A stretch of 64,000 nucleotides of DNA from contig NZ_NQKW01000005.1 of assembly GCF_002252625.1 (NCBI RefSeq), positions 62,001-126,000 on the forward strand, written 5' to 3'. Numbering within the stretch: the stretch's first letter is position 1; each line of letters starts with the position of its first letter. The position numbers and the translations under genes are program-made. Of this stretch, positions 1 through 9,570 are shown in pieces. The notes beneath the pieces were generated by a model. The model was not told the DNA's origin. It saw only the letters and a program-made list of their open reading frames with translations, and did no database searches. Origin of the DNA: Synechococcus sp. 1G10. GTDB lineage: Bacteria; Cyanobacteriota; Cyanobacteriia; PCC-6307; Cyanobiaceae.

Positions 1-113
1 AGCGGGATTGTACGGCTGGCCGTTGAACCCCCTGTGGCACTGGATCTGGGGCCCATCGAGCTGTGCCAAAGTCCGAGGAACGGCAGAACGCCCGGAGACC
101 GGCAGGGACAGCC

Positions 114-1256
114 ATGAACAGGAGTTCGCAACAACCGCAGACCCCCCGGCCGGAGCAGCAGCCGACCGAGCAGCGTCAGAGCCCCTGGCGGATCCTCTCG
201 CTTCTGCTGATGGCGCTGGTGCTCACCTGCGGCACCAGCTTTGGCCGGGTCAGCCCGGCGGCGGCGGCCCTTCCTCCGGGGAACGCCGTCACCGATCCAG
301 CAGCACTGCTGCGCAACGCCTTACCGATCGAGCAGCAGGATCTGCAGAAGCTGCAGCATCGCCTCGAAGACAGCAGCGACGACCTGCGTGCCAAGCGCTG
401 GAGCGCCCTCACCGGCAATGCCCGCAAAGCCCAGGCGCAGTTGAGCAGCCGCCGCTCCGCCCTGCTGACAGCCTTCCAGCCCGAGCAGCGCGAGCAGGCC
501 ACGACCCTGCTGGCCAACCTTGAGTCTGAGTTGCAGGCGGTGTCCGAAGCCGCCGAGCGACAGGACCGCGAGGCCTTCCTGACCACCCGCCGCAGGGCCC
601 TGAGCACCATCGGTGCGGCGGAAGCATTGTTGGTGGGACCGTTCCCCTTCGAGATTCCGGAACAGTTCGCCGACCTGCCAAGACTGCTGGGTCGCGCCAC
701 TGTGAAGCTCACCACCACCAAAGGTGACCTGACTGCCGTGGTGGATGGCTACAACGCACCACTGACCGGCGGAGCTTTCGTCGACCTGGTGCAGCGGGGC
801 TTCTACGACGACCTGCCCTTCATCCGCGCCGAGGACTTCTACGTCCTGCAGACCGGCGATCCGAAAGGTTCCGCCAGCGGCTATGTGGACGCCTCCGGCC
901 AGGAGAGGAAGGTGCCCCTGGAGATCATGGTGCCGGGTCAGAGCAAGCCCTACTACAACCAGACCTTTGAGGACCTCGGCCTGTTCAAGGCCACACCGGT
1001 GCTGCCGTTCGCAACCAAGGGAACCCTGGGCTGGGCCCACTCAGATACAGCCCTCGACGATGGCTCTTCCCAGTTCTTCCTGTTCCTGTTCGAAGCGGAA
1101 CTGACCCCGGCGGGCCTCAATCTGATCGACGGCCGCTACGCCGCCTTCGGCTACGTGGTGGAGGGCTTCGATGTCCTCCAGGAGCTCACTGCCGACGACG
1201 GCATCGTCAAGGCGACTGTGGTGGATGGTGCTGGCAACCTGCGGCCCCATGCCTGA
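114..1256 (+). CDS. Cyclophilin-type peptidyl-prolyl isomerase, TLP40-like, exported
   Basis: This encodes a peptidyl-prolyl cis-trans isomerase that should act in the thylakoid lumen or periplasm. Residues about 28-55 form a hydrophobic signal segment ending in an Ala-rich cleavage region. A helical, Gln/Glu/Arg-rich region follows (about 60-180), and then a cyclophilin domain (about 200-375) with recognisable elements such as FVDLVQRGFYDDLPFIR and SSQFFLFL. This layout matches cyanobacterial and plastid TLP40/TLP38 proteins. I chose the ATG at 114, after a GGCAGGG stretch; an in-frame GTG at 63 would add 17 residues. The stop overlaps the start of thiL by 8 bp (ATGCCTGA), so the two genes are probably translationally coupled. 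In related genomes efp lies divergently upstream, which would place the first 113 bp in an intergenic region; this is inferred from memory of synteny. Confidence 0.88.
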   Translation: MNRSSQQPQTPRPEQQPTEQRQSPWRILSLLLMALVLTCGTSFGRVSPAAAALPPGNAVTDPAALLRNALPIEQQDLQKLQHRLEDSSDDLRAKRWSALTGNARKAQAQLSSRRSALLTAFQPEQREQATTLLANLESELQAVSEAAERQDREAFLTTRRRALSTIGAAEALLVGPFPFEIPEQFADLPRLLGRATVKLTTTKGDLTAVVDGYNAPLTGGAFVDLVQRGFYDDLPFIRAEDFYVLQTGDPKGSASGYVDASGQERKVPLEIMVPGQSKPYYNQTFEDLGLFKATPVLPFATKGTLGWAHSDTALDDGSSQFFLFLFEAELTPAGLNLIDGRYAAFGYVVEGFDVLQELTADDGIVKATVVDGAGNLRPHA

Positions 1257-2271
1257 GGGCGTCAGCAACGCGCCCACACTGGCTGATCTGGGGGAATGGG
1301 AGCTGATCAGACGGTTGGGAGCCTTTGCTCCTCCCGGTCAGTTCGCCGATGACGCCGCCCTGCTGGACGGCAGCTCGGAGCGGGCCCTGGTGGTCAACAC
1401 CGACGTCCTGGTGGAGGGAATCCATTTCAGTGACGCCACCATGGCCGCCGAGGATGTGGGTTGGCGGGCAGCGGCGGCCAACCTCTCGGACCTCGCTGCC
1501 ATGGGCTGCCGGGACGTGCTTGGGCTGACGGTGGCCCTGGTGGCGCCGGCTGCCACCCCCTGGGCGTGGGTGGAGGGGGCGTACCAGGGGCTGAGCACTG
1601 CCTTGAGGTGTTACGGCGGCACGCTGCTGGGGGGCGATTGCAGTGGCGGTGGCCAGCGCCTGCTCGCCGTCACGGCCCTGGGGCGGCTCGGAGCGGACGG
1701 ACCGATCCGCCGCCTCGATGGACGCCCCGGTGACGCCCTGGTGAGTACCGGACCCCATGGGCTCAGCCGCCTGGGCCTCGCGGCGCTGCTGCAGGAGGTC
1801 CCGTCTCCGGCCGCTCCCGACTGGCACCAGGCCTCACCGGCCCTGCTGGAGCGGAGCGTTCAGGCCCACCGCAGGCCGCGGCCCCGGCTGGATGCTGTGG
1901 CGGCACTGGCCTCATGCCGGCCAGTGGGCTGCCCCTGGCGAGTGGCAGGCACCGACAGCAGCGATGGACTGGTGGCAGCGCTGAAGGTCCTCGCCCAGGG
2001 GAGTGACTGCGACGCTCTGCTGGAGCCGCGGGACCTTCCGCTCGATCCCGAGATGATGGACCTGGCCAGGGCCGAATCCTGGTGCCTGAACGGGGGGGAA
2101 GACTTCGAACTGGTGTTGGCCCTCAATCCCAACTGGTCCCATCAGCTGATCCAGGCCCTGCCCGGGGCCCGCCGGATCGGATCACTGGTCCCGGGCTCAG
2201 GGATTCTGCGCTGGGCCGACGACGGTTTGCCTCTGGCTGACGCCAGTGAAGGCTTCACACATTTTCACTGA
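1249..2271 (+). CDS. thiL: Thiamine-monophosphate kinase ThiL
   Basis: ThiL phosphorylates thiamine monophosphate to the active cofactor thiamine diphosphate. The 340-residue protein has the family's N-terminal metal/ATP-binding region (FADDAALLDG), the NTDVLVEGIHF segment, the LSDLAAMG helix, the GGDCSGGG loop and the C-terminal GTDSSDG and NGGEDFEL motifs. Length is normal for the family. The ATG at 1249 lies inside the end of the cyclophilin gene (8-bp overlap). This start fits the family better than reading further upstream through the cyclophilin frame. The gene is followed by the terminator of the convergent gap2 gene. Confidence 0.95.
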   Translation: MPEGVSNAPTLADLGEWELIRRLGAFAPPGQFADDAALLDGSSERALVVNTDVLVEGIHFSDATMAAEDVGWRAAAANLSDLAAMGCRDVLGLTVALVAPAATPWAWVEGAYQGLSTALRCYGGTLLGGDCSGGGQRLLAVTALGRLGADGPIRRLDGRPGDALVSTGPHGLSRLGLAALLQEVPSPAAPDWHQASPALLERSVQAHRRPRPRLDAVAALASCRPVGCPWRVAGTDSSDGLVAALKVLAQGSDCDALLEPRDLPLDPEMMDLARAESWCLNGGEDFELVLALNPNWSHQLIQALPGARRIGSLVPGSGILRWADDGLPLADASEGFTHFH

Positions 2272-2290
2272 GTTCATTGCCTGAGCCATG

Positions 2291-2317
2291 AAAAAGCCGC
2301 CCCAAACGAGGGACGGC
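2291..2317 (-). terminator. Rho-independent terminator of gap2
   Basis: Read on the minus strand this is a GC-rich hairpin (GCCG-T-CCC, a 7-base loop, GGG-C-GGC) followed at once by five U residues. It lies 29 bp past the gap2 stop codon, in the short convergent gap between thiL and gap2. The A-run is on only one side, so it is oriented for gap2. Confidence 0.85.
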
Positions 2318-2345
2318 CGGACATGAAAAGCTCAGGAAGAGGGGC

Positions 2346-3368
2346 TCACTTCCAGTTCTTGGCCACAACTTCGGCCAGATCCACCACCCGCTGGCTGTAA
2401 CCCCACTCGTTGTCGTACCAGGAGATCACCTTGACCATGTTGTCCCCCATCACCAGAGTCAGGTCGGAGTCAACGATCGTGGATTCATCAGTGCCGGCGT
2501 GGTCAGAGGAAACCAGAGGCAGATCCGAGTATTTGATGATCCCTTTCATGGCCCCTTCGGAAGCTGACTTCAGCACGGCATTCACTTCGTCCCGGTTGGT
2601 GGAGCGGCCTACTTCAAGCACCATGTCCACCACCGAAACATTGGGAGTCGGCACCCGCATGGCGATGCCGTTGAGCTTGCCCTTCATCGGCGGATAAACC
2701 AAGGCCACGGCCTGGGCGGCACCGGTGCTGGTCGGCACGATGTTCACTGCCGCGGCCCGGGCCCGACGCAGGTCGCGGTGGGAAGCGTCGAGAATGCGCT
2801 GGTCACCAGTATAGCTGTGGGTGGTGGTCATCGTGCCCTTGACGATGCCGAAGGTCTGATCGAGAACCTTCACCAGAGGCGCCATGCAGTTCGTGGTGCA
2901 GCTGGCGTTGCTGAGAATGTCAAAATCCTCATGCCGGTACTGATCAGCGTTCACACCCACAACGAAGGTGCCCACGCCGGCACCCTTGCCGGGGGCGGTG
3001 AGGATGACCTTGCTGGCGCCTGCCTGAAGGTGCTTGCTGGCGCCGACGTCGTCATTGAAGACACCGGTGGACTCAATCACCAGATCGACATCCCAATCCT
3101 TCCAGGGAAGGTTGAGAGGATTGCGGTCAGAGAAGCATTTGATATGCCTTCCATTGACAACAATGGTGTTATCAGTATAGCTTACTTCCGCGTTGCGAAT
3201 GCGGCCCAGCATTGAATCGTACTCAAGTAGGTGCGCATTGGTACGCGGATCTGAAGTGTCATTCAGGCCGACCACCTCAATCCCGGTATTTTCGCCACGG
3301 CTGAGCCAACAACGCATAAAGTTGCGACCGATCCGGCCGAATCCATTGATCGCAACGCGCAGGGTCAT
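2346..3368 (-). CDS. gap2: Glyceraldehyde-3-phosphate dehydrogenase, Gap2 type
   Basis: This is the Calvin-cycle/gluconeogenic NAD(P)-dependent GAPDH of cyanobacteria. The 340-residue protein begins with the Rossmann motif INGFGRIGR and carries the catalytic SNASCTTNC, with Cys at residue 157 and the pairing His in the THSYTGDQR region. Length matches the plastid-like Gap2 family. The reading frame is open further upstream, but ATG at 3368 puts INGFGR directly at the N-terminus as in all family members. It is transcribed divergently from murC and has its own terminator downstream. Confidence 0.97.
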   Translation of the reverse strand: MTLRVAINGFGRIGRNFMRCWLSRGENTGIEVVGLNDTSDPRTNAHLLEYDSMLGRIRNAEVSYTDNTIVVNGRHIKCFSDRNPLNLPWKDWDVDLVIESTGVFNDDVGASKHLQAGASKVILTAPGKGAGVGTFVVGVNADQYRHEDFDILSNASCTTNCMAPLVKVLDQTFGIVKGTMTTTHSYTGDQRILDASHRDLRRARAAAVNIVPTSTGAAQAVALVYPPMKGKLNGIAMRVPTPNVSVVDMVLEVGRSTNRDEVNAVLKSASEGAMKGIIKYSDLPLVSSDHAGTDESTIVDSDLTLVMGDNMVKVISWYDNEWGYSQRVVDLAEVVAKNWK

Positions 3369-3411
3369 GGCTGGAACGGGAAACCCGTTGACAAGGGGAG
3401 TTTGGGTGTAG

Positions 3412-3417
3412 ATCATA
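3412..3417 (-). promoter_or_regulatory. Possible -10 element of gap2
   Basis: On the minus strand the hexamer TATGAT (5 of 6 to consensus) lies 43 bp upstream of the gap2 ATG, in the 157-bp divergent gap with murC. No good -35 box is visible at the expected distance, so this is a weak assignment. Confidence 0.3.
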
Positions 3418-3525
3418 CAGAAATGCTCTCCCCCTCCTGGAGCCGCTTCGGCAGCGGATCCATTCGCGGAGCCAAACAAGCGTTAAAAAGGGAGAGACAA
3501 GCGCAGCGCCAACACCTACCTTCGG

Positions 3526-5007
3526 GTGCGCATGGAGACGCATTTGGCACCGCTGCTCGACCACCGGGCTCCCCTTCACTTCATCGGGGTCGGCGGCATT
3601 GGGATGTCGGCATTGGCCGGAATCCTGGCCGACCGCGGTTTTCAGGTGAGCGGATCCGATCCGCGGGACAGTCCCGTGCTCGAGTCCCTGCGCCGCCGCG
3701 GGGTGCGGGTGTTCGCCCACCAGGATTCAGACAATATTGCGACTTTGAACAGTGAGACAGGCCCCTCACCGCTGGTTGTGATCAGCACGGCGGTGCCGGC
3801 TGGCAATCCCGAGCTGATGGCAGCTCGCGAGGCCGGCCTGACCATCTGCCACCGCTCCGACGTGCTGGCGGCGCTCATCAACGCGCAGCCCTCGATCGCC
3901 GTGGCCGGCAGCCACGGCAAGACCACCACCAGCACCCTGATCGCCACCCTGCTGGCGGCCACTGACCAGGACCCCACTGCCGTGATCGGTGGCATCGTGC
4001 CGGCATTTCAGAGCAATGCCCGCAGCGGCCGGGGTCGGGTGCTGGTGGCCGAAGCCGATGAATCCGATGGCTCCCTGGTGAAATTCAGATCCAGCCTCGG
4101 GCTGATCACCAACCTGGAGCTCGACCACACCGATCACTACCCCGACCTTGAGGCTCTGATCCAGACGCTCCAGCGCTTCGCGGCCGGCTGCGGCTCCCTG
4201 CTCGCCAATGCCGATTGTCCGGTACTGCGCCAGCATTTCCAACCCGGCGCCTGGTGGTCGATCGAGACCAGCGAAGGGGTGGAGTTCGCCGCCCTGGCAG
4301 TGGAGGAGCACGGCGAAGGCACCGTTGCCGACTTTTACGAAAACGGAGAACTGGTGGGACGCTTCAGCCTGCCCCTGCCGGGCCGCCACAACCTCAGCAA
4401 CGCCACAGCCGCTCTGGCAGCCTGCCGGCTGGAAGGCGTGCCGTTCGGCGCCCTGGCCTCGGAAATCGGAACCCTGCGCTCCCCAGGGCGCCGCTTCGAC
4501 TTCCGGGGCCGCTGGGCTGGCCGCCAGGTGGTCGACGACTATGCCCACCACCCCAGCGAGGTGGAAGCCACGCTGCACATGGCCCGCCTGATGGTGACCA
4601 GCGGACGCAGCCCCCTGCCGGAGGTGCCCCAGCGACTGGTGGCCGTCTTCCAGCCCCACCGGTACAGCCGTACCGCCGAATTTCTGGATGCTTTCGCGTC
4701 TGCCCTCTCTCTCGCCGACATGGTGCTGCTTGCCCCGCTCTACTCAGCTGGAGAAGTGCCCATCCCCGGTGTCGACAGCCAGGCCCTCGCTGATCGTCTG
4801 CAGCAATCGCGACCTGACCTGCCACTGATGGTGAGCGCCACGCTCGATGAGCTGGCTGAACAGGTGGTGAGGGGCAGCCAGCCCGGCGATCTGGTGTTGG
4901 TGATGGGAGCGGGAGATGTCAACGGCGTCTGGGCTCGACTCCAGACCCTCGCGGAGCTGAAGTCGTCCGATGCGCCGGATGCCCCCGCCGCTCGCCTGGC
5001 CGCCTGA
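3526..5007 (+). CDS. murC: UDP-N-acetylmuramate--L-alanine ligase MurC
   Basis: MurC adds L-alanine to UDP-MurNAc in the cytoplasm, the first peptide step of peptidoglycan synthesis. The 493-residue protein shows the three Mur ligase parts: an N-terminal nucleotide-sugar domain ([12 protein letters not shown]), a central ATPase domain with P-loop GSHGKTTT from residue 128 and EADESDGS, and a C-terminal domain with [10 protein letters not shown] and FQPHRYSRT. The listed start is GTG at 3526; an ATG two codons later (3532) is equally possible. murB starts 3 bp after the stop, so the two genes form an operon. Confidence 0.97.
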   Translation: MRMETHLAPLLDHRAPLHFIGVGGIGMSALAGILADRGFQVSGSDPRDSPVLESLRRRGVRVFAHQDSDNIATLNSETGPSPLVVISTAVPAGNPELMAAREAGLTICHRSDVLAALINAQPSIAVAGSHGKTTTSTLIATLLAATDQDPTAVIGGIVPAFQSNARSGRGRVLVAEADESDGSLVKFRSSLGLITNLELDHTDHYPDLEALIQTLQRFAAGCGSLLANADCPVLRQHFQPGAWWSIETSEGVEFAALAVEEHGEGTVADFYENGELVGRFSLPLPGRHNLSNATAALAACRLEGVPFGALASEIGTLRSPGRRFDFRGRWAGRQVVDDYAHHPSEVEATLHMARLMVTSGRSPLPEVPQRLVAVFQPHRYSRTAEFLDAFASALSLADMVLLAPLYSAGEVPIPGVDSQALADRLQQSRPDLPLMVSATLDELAEQVVRGSQPGDLVLVMGAGDVNGVWARLQTLAELKSSDAPDAPAARLAA

Positions 5008-5010
5008 GCC

Positions 5011-5958
5011 GTGCCTCTCACCCCGGCCCACGAGCCAGTCCGGAACCAGGTGTCACTGGCCGACTACACCACCTGGAAGGTGGGCGGACCAGCTGAATGG
5101 TTCGCCGAACCGGCCAGCCTCGATGAACTGATGGCGCTGGCCCGCTGGGCGCGGGCGAAGAACCTGCCCCTGCGTCTGATCGGAGCCGGCTCGAACCTGC
5201 TGGTGAGCGACGGCGGCCTTGAGGGGCTCACCCTCTGCAACCGCAGGCTGCAGGGCAGCGTGATCGAGCCGAGCACGGGACTGGTGGAGGCCCAGGCCGG
5301 CGAACCGATCCCCACCCTGGCGCGCAAGGCAGCCCGGGCGGGCCTGAGCGGGCTGGAGTGGGCGGTGGGCATCCCCGGCACCGTGGGTGGTGCCGCAGTA
5401 ATGAACGCCGGTGCCCAGGGGGGCTGCACGGCGGACTGCCTCCAGGAGGTGACGGTGCTCGATCCAGCAGCTGGGGATGAGCCTTTCGTGCTTCAGAGCA
5501 GCGAGCTGCAGTTCGCCTACCGCCACAGCCGACTGCAGCAGGAGCCCCTGCTGGTGCTGTCGGCGCGGTTCCGCCTCAGCTTCGGCCATGATCCAGCCGA
5601 GATCAGCCGGCGCACCAGCACCAACCTCTCCAGCCGCACCAGCAGCCAGCCCTACCAGCAGCCCAGCTGTGGCAGCGTCTTCCGAAATCCCGAGCCCCGC
5701 AAAGCCGGCCAGTTGATCGAGCAGCTCGGGCTCAAAGGCCTGGCCGTGGGCGGGGCGATGGTCTCACCGATCCATGCCAACTTCATCGTCAACACCGGCG
5801 GCGCCAGCGCCCACGACATCGACCAGCTGATCCGGCTGGTCCAGCAGCGCGTCTTCAGCGCCCACGGCATCGAGCTCCACACCGAGGTGAAGCGTCTCGG
5901 GTACTTCGCCGGCAGTGGGGCGAGGAGCCTGAGCGTCGAAGGGGAGGCCGTAGCCTGA
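5011..5958 (+). CDS. murB: UDP-N-acetylenolpyruvoylglucosamine reductase MurB
   Basis: MurB is the FAD/NADPH enzyme that reduces UDP-GlcNAc-enolpyruvate to UDP-MurNAc, the substrate made for MurC. The 315-residue protein has the N-terminal FAD-binding half ([28 protein letters not shown]) and the catalytic SCGSVFRNP motif. The latter contains the serine that protonates the enol. It is a type II-like, shorter MurB. The start is a GTG 3 bp after the murC stop. ebfC follows 21 bp downstream. Confidence 0.96.
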   Translation: MPLTPAHEPVRNQVSLADYTTWKVGGPAEWFAEPASLDELMALARWARAKNLPLRLIGAGSNLLVSDGGLEGLTLCNRRLQGSVIEPSTGLVEAQAGEPIPTLARKAARAGLSGLEWAVGIPGTVGGAAVMNAGAQGGCTADCLQEVTVLDPAAGDEPFVLQSSELQFAYRHSRLQQEPLLVLSARFRLSFGHDPAEISRRTSTNLSSRTSSQPYQQPSCGSVFRNPEPRKAGQLIEQLGLKGLAVGGAMVSPIHANFIVNTGGASAHDIDQLIRLVQQRVFSAHGIELHTEVKRLGYFAGSGARSLSVEGEAVA

Positions 5959-5979
5959 ACCAGCGCTCTTGATTCCCGC

Positions 5980-6315
5980 ATGGCCGGCTTCGGACTTCCT
6001 AATTTCGGACAGCTGACCGAAGCCTTTCGCAAGGCCCAGCAGATCCAGCAGGATGCCCAGAAGCTCCAGGACGAGTTCGACGGCATGGAACTGGAGGGCA
6101 GCAGCGCCGATGGCCGGGCCAGCGTCTGGCTGACCGGCAACCAGCAACCACTGAAGGTGCGGCTCTCCCCCGAACTGCTGGCCGATGGCGCTGAGGCGAC
6201 CGAGGCCGCCACCCTTGAGGCCCTCAAAGCCGCCTATGACGTCTCCACCGGCACGATGAAGGAGCGAATGGAAGAACTGACCGGCGGCCTGAATCTTCCC
6301 GGCCTGGGGGGCTGA
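5980..6315 (+). CDS. ebfC: YbaB/EbfC-family nucleoid-associated protein
   Basis: This is a 111-residue protein of the YbaB/EbfC family, which are dimeric DNA-binding, nucleoid-associated proteins. It has the long N-terminal helix ([20 protein letters not shown]), a central beta region ([13 protein letters not shown]) and a C-terminal helix rich in Ala and Glu. It closes the murC-murB run and converges on rsgA with a 12-bp gap. Residues 1-10 include a Gly-Phe-rich tip typical of cyanobacterial members. Confidence 0.9.
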   Translation: MAGFGLPNFGQLTEAFRKAQQIQQDAQKLQDEFDGMELEGSSADGRASVWLTGNQQPLKVRLSPELLADGAEATEAATLEALKAAYDVSTGTMKERMEELTGGLNLPGLGG

Positions 6316-6327
6316 GGCGGCCCTGGT

Positions 6328-7290
6328 TCAGCCCAGATCAGGGGCCTGCTGGCGCTGACGGCGACGGGAGGGACCGCTGGGTTGACGCTGGAAGCGGGAC
6401 TCCACGGCCGCAGGGCTGGCCTGCAGCAACTCTTCCAGGCCCTCGGCGTAATAGGCATAGCGGTCCCAGGCAGTTCCCACCTGGCAACCGGGATCACCTC
6501 TGTGCTGGCAGTTGCTGAAGCGGCAGGGACCACCCTGCCGCAGGGCATCCACGATTTCTGGGAAGAGCGCCGGCAGAACAGCGGGATCGTGCGGCAGGTC
6601 GGGCCTGTTGAAGCCAGGGGTGTCAGCAATCAGGGCACCGGAGGCGAGGGGGAAGAGCTCCACGTGCCGGGTGGTGTGGCGTCCGCGTCTGAGCCGACCG
6701 GACACAGTGCCGACCCGCAGGGCCAGGGCCGGCACCAGTGCATTGAGCAGGCTGCTTTTGCCCACCCCGGACGGACCGCAGAGCACGGCGATTCCGGGCT
6801 GGGCAAGCCGATGTTTCAGTGAGGCCATGCCTTCACCGCTGGCTGCGCTGACCGCGATGGGGTCATAGCCCCAGCTCTTCAGTCGTTGACGCCAGCTCTC
6901 GAGCTGAACGAAAGGAACCAGATCCACCTTGGAGAAGACCACCTGCACCGGCTGACCGCTGTGCTCGGCGGTGATCAGAAAACGGCTGAGCTGCTCAGGA
7001 TCCGGAGCAGGATCGGCCATCGCAATGACCACCACGATCCGATCACAGTTAGCCACCGGTGGCCGCCCCAGCAGACTGTTGCGCGGCAGCAGATCGCTCA
7101 CGGCAGCACGACCCGCCGGCCAGTCGATACCCTCCAGCCCCACCCGATCACCTACGTGGATGCGCGCACCCGCCTGACCCAGCCGGCTGCGCCGGGTGCA
7201 GAGCAACTGGTCCAGCCCACCGGGGCCAGGGATCTCCAGGCTCACTTGGCAGAAGTTGGCCTGAATCGCGGTGACCAGACCCTTGACCAT
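6328..7290 (-). CDS. rsgA: Small-subunit ribosome assembly GTPase RsgA
   Basis: RsgA is a circularly permuted GTPase that checks late maturation of the 30S subunit. The 320-residue protein has an N-terminal OB-fold, then the permuted G motifs: FSKVDL (G4) precedes GPSGVGKSS (P-loop, residues 172-180) and DTPGFNRPDL (G3). The C-terminal zinc site is CRFSNCQHRGDPGC. I chose the ATG at 7290 because a GGAGG lies 7 nt upstream. The open frame continues to 7410 with another ATG at 7332, which would overlap the previous gene. It is last in the grpE-dnaJ-TusA-like-rsgA run. Confidence 0.94.
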   Translation of the reverse strand: MVKGLVTAIQANFCQVSLEIPGPGGLDQLLCTRRSRLGQAGARIHVGDRVGLEGIDWPAGRAAVSDLLPRNSLLGRPPVANCDRIVVVIAMADPAPDPEQLSRFLITAEHSGQPVQVVFSKVDLVPFVQLESWRQRLKSWGYDPIAVSAASGEGMASLKHRLAQPGIAVLCGPSGVGKSSLLNALVPALALRVGTVSGRLRRGRHTTRHVELFPLASGALIADTPGFNRPDLPHDPAVLPALFPEIVDALRQGGPCRFSNCQHRGDPGCQVGTAWDRYAYYAEGLEELLQASPAAVESRFQRQPSGPSRRRQRQQAPDLG

Positions 7291-7297
7291 GACCTTG

Positions 7298-7302
7298 CCT
7301 CC
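7298..7302 (-). promoter_or_regulatory. Ribosome binding site fixing the rsgA start
   Basis: GGAGG on the minus strand, 7 nt before the ATG at 7290. The two alternative upstream starts (7332 and 7410) have no such sequence. The site therefore decides between a 320-residue protein starting at 7290 and the longer readings. Confidence 0.65.
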
Positions 7303-7321
7303 GTCAGCCCTGGTCTCAGCC

Positions 7322-7615
7322 TCAGCCCCCATGGCGGCAAATCCAGAACCGGACCCCCTGCTGAACGTCAGCGTCCTGAGCGTGCTCGGCCTCTCTTGAA
7401 ATGCGCTCAACCCGGTGGCCCTCCTGGCGCAGGCCCTCAGCCACCATCAACTCGGGTTCGCCGGTGTCGAGGTCGAGCTGAAGCCACTCACCCGCCGCGA
7501 TCGTCTCGAGGGCCAGTCGGCTGCGGATGAAGTTGAGGGGGCAGGGGGTGCCACGCAGATCGAGCCGCAGGGTTGGTTCCGCGGGCGGGGACCCCGATGC
7601 AGGGCTGCAGGTCAC
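7322..7615 (-). CDS. TusA/SirA-like sulfur-carrier family protein
   Basis: This is a 97-residue protein with the TusA/SirA fold signature DLRGTPCPLNFIR near residue 20, followed by the usual helix and strand pattern (GEWLQLDLDTGEPE). TusA proteins relay sulfur on the Cys of a CPxP motif; here the motif reads CPLN, so the second proline is missing. The start is GTG at 7615, 15 bp after the dnaJ stop. The stop lies 31 bp before the rsgA start. The family is clear, but whether it carries sulfur is not shown by the sequence. Confidence 0.8.
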   Translation of the reverse strand: MTCSPASGSPPAEPTLRLDLRGTPCPLNFIRSRLALETIAAGEWLQLDLDTGEPELMVAEGLRQEGHRVERISREAEHAQDADVQQGVRFWICRHGG

Positions 7616-7630
7616 AGGCAGACCATCGCG

Positions 7631-8752
7631 CTAACCGAACAGCCCTCCGAACAGACCGCTCTTGTGAGGATGGTCCTTGGCGGAGTGGTGACCGGCCAGC
7701 TGCTCCAGCAGCTCCCGTTCGTGGCTGCTGAGCTTGGTGGGCACCTGCACCTTCACTGTGAAGAGATGGTTGCCCCGGGCCACCGGGTTGCCCAGCTTGG
7801 GAACTCCCTTGCCGGTGAGGGTGAGGATGGTACCGGGTTGGGTGCCCGCCGGAATCTCCAGGGTGGCCGCACCATCCACCGTGTCCACCTCGATCTTGTC
7901 GCCGAGGATCGCCTGGAGGTAGTTCACCGCCACATCGGAGTGAATATGGATCCCATCGCGGCGCAGCTTGTCGTGGGCCTGAACGAACAGGTACACGTAG
8001 AGGTCACCGGCGGGACCGCCGCGCTGGCCGGCATTTCCCTCGCCAGCCACGCGCAGGCGCGTGCCGGAGTCGACACCGGCGGGAATCGTGATCCGCAGCT
8101 TCTTGCGCACCTGCTGGACCCCCTGGCCGCCACAGGCACCGCAGGGATCGGCGATCACCTGGCCGGTTCCCTCACAGGTGGGGCAGGGGGCCACCTGGGT
8201 GAAGCTGCCGAAGGGGGTTCGGGTAGCCCGGCGCACCTGACCCTGACCGCCGCAGGTGCCGCAGGTGGTGGGTCCGCTGCCGCTTTTGGCGCCGCTGCCC
8301 TCACAGGTTGCGCAGTTTTCCAGATGGCGGATCTGAACCTCCTTCTCCTGGCCGAAGACCGCTTCGTTGAAGCTGATGCTCAGATCGAGGCGGAGGTCGT
8401 CCCCCTGGCGGGGACCACGGCGGCGCGGGCCGGCTCCGGCTCCGCCGCCAGCAGCTGGACCTCCGAAACCACTGAAGAAAGTCTCGAAGAGATCGGCGAA
8501 CCCTCCCATGTCGCCCATGTCGGGCGCACCCGCACCGGAAACACCCGCTTCACCGAACTGGTCGTAGCGGGCCCGGGTCTGTGGATCACTGAGCACCTCG
8601 TAGGCCCGCCCGATCTCCTTGAAGCGATCCTCCGCGCCTGACTCCTTGTTGATGTCGGGGTGGTATTGGCGGGCGAGGCGTCGATAGGCCCGCTTGAGGG
8701 TGTCGGCATCCGCATCGCGGGACACCCCCAGCAGGTCGTAGTACTCGGCCAT
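7631..8752 (-). CDS. dnaJ: Chaperone protein DnaJ
   Basis: This is a type I Hsp40 of 373 residues. It has a J-domain with HPD (YHPDINK, about residues 30-35), a Gly/Phe/Met-rich linker, and a zinc-finger domain with four CxxCxGxG repeats ([32 protein letters not shown]). The C-terminal substrate-binding domain follows. It stimulates the DnaK ATPase. The ATG shares one base with the grpE stop (TGATG), a typical coupling junction. Confidence 0.97.
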   Translation of the reverse strand: MAEYYDLLGVSRDADADTLKRAYRRLARQYHPDINKESGAEDRFKEIGRAYEVLSDPQTRARYDQFGEAGVSGAGAPDMGDMGGFADLFETFFSGFGGPAAGGGAGAGPRRRGPRQGDDLRLDLSISFNEAVFGQEKEVQIRHLENCATCEGSGAKSGSGPTTCGTCGGQGQVRRATRTPFGSFTQVAPCPTCEGTGQVIADPCGACGGQGVQQVRKKLRITIPAGVDSGTRLRVAGEGNAGQRGGPAGDLYVYLFVQAHDKLRRDGIHIHSDVAVNYLQAILGDKIEVDTVDGAATLEIPAGTQPGTILTLTGKGVPKLGNPVARGNHLFTVKVQVPTKLSSHERELLEQLAGHHSAKDHPHKSGLFGGLFG

Positions 8753-9468
8753 CAGCTGGATTCCTCACCACCCACTGTCCCGTCCTGGGCCAGGGACGCG
8801 GCCCCCTCCGAGGCCCCGGGACCCGGTCCCATCGAGACTTTGACCAGAGCATGGCGCAGTACGCGCCCATTCAGCTGATAGCCGCGCTGGAGTTCCTCGA
8901 TCACCAGGTCCTCGTTCACCAGGTCACTGGGCTCGCGCAGCACTGCTTCGTGAAGGCTGGGATCGAACGGTTCACCCTCCACCCGCATCGGGGCCACCCC
9001 CAGCTGCTTGAAGGCATCCACCAGCTGCTTGTAGAGACCCTGATAGCTGCGATGGAGGCCCAGGGCCTCCTCACTCTGGGGATCGAGCTGCTGGCGGGCA
9101 CGGTCGAAGTTGTCGACGACGGGCAGAATCTCGCTGAGGGTGGAGCAGGCGATCTGCAGGCGCAGGTCCTCCTGGTCGCGGCTCTGGCGTTTGCGGAAGT
9201 TGTCGAAGTCGGCGGCGATGCGCATGTACTGACCGCGCAGGGTCTCATGCTCACGCCGCAGAGTCTCGAGTTCCGCGGACAGTTTCTGGGCCACGGACTC
9301 CGAGTCCGTCTCGGCACCGGCAGCTGCCGAAGCCTGCGGATCGCTGGGCACCGGCACCGGGGCGGCGGTGTCGGCCGGAGATTCCAGCCCCGACTGCTCA
9401 GGGTTTTGAATCAGGGAGTCCGCCTCGGCGGAAAGATCCTCTGGGAAGGGAGTGGCTTCGCCGCTCAT
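8752..9468 (-). CDS. grpE: Nucleotide exchange factor GrpE
   Basis: GrpE releases ADP from DnaK. The 238-residue protein has an acidic, low-complexity N-terminus (about 1-75), a long coiled-coil helix ([19 protein letters not shown]), the [13 protein letters not shown] signature and a C-terminal beta-wing ([24 protein letters not shown]). The frame is open far upstream, but ATG at 9468 is the family-consistent start. The gene is divergent from pilB, with 102 bp between the starts. I see no CIRCE element (TTAGCACTC inverted repeat) in that gap. Confidence 0.95.
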   Translation of the reverse strand: MSGEATPFPEDLSAEADSLIQNPEQSGLESPADTAAPVPVPSDPQASAAAGAETDSESVAQKLSAELETLRREHETLRGQYMRIAADFDNFRKRQSRDQEDLRLQIACSTLSEILPVVDNFDRARQQLDPQSEEALGLHRSYQGLYKQLVDAFKQLGVAPMRVEGEPFDPSLHEAVLREPSDLVNEDLVIEELQRGYQLNGRVLRHALVKVSMGPGPGASEGAASLAQDGTVGGEESS

Positions 9469-9570
9469 GCTGACTGCAACGCCAATCGGTCCTAAACATG
9501 TTGATGGTCGACGGGCTCCTCCCACAAGCGGCGGAAGCCCGCACCTGATCCCTGCGGCCCCGTCCTGGCC

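Noticed and set aside
7415-8641. 408-codon open frame antisense to dnaJ
   Set aside because: dnaJ carries the J-domain and four zinc repeats. The opposite frame is a compositional shadow.
9469-9570. CIRCE/HrcA operator upstream of grpE
   Set aside because: No TTAGCACTC-type inverted repeat is present in the 102-bp gap.
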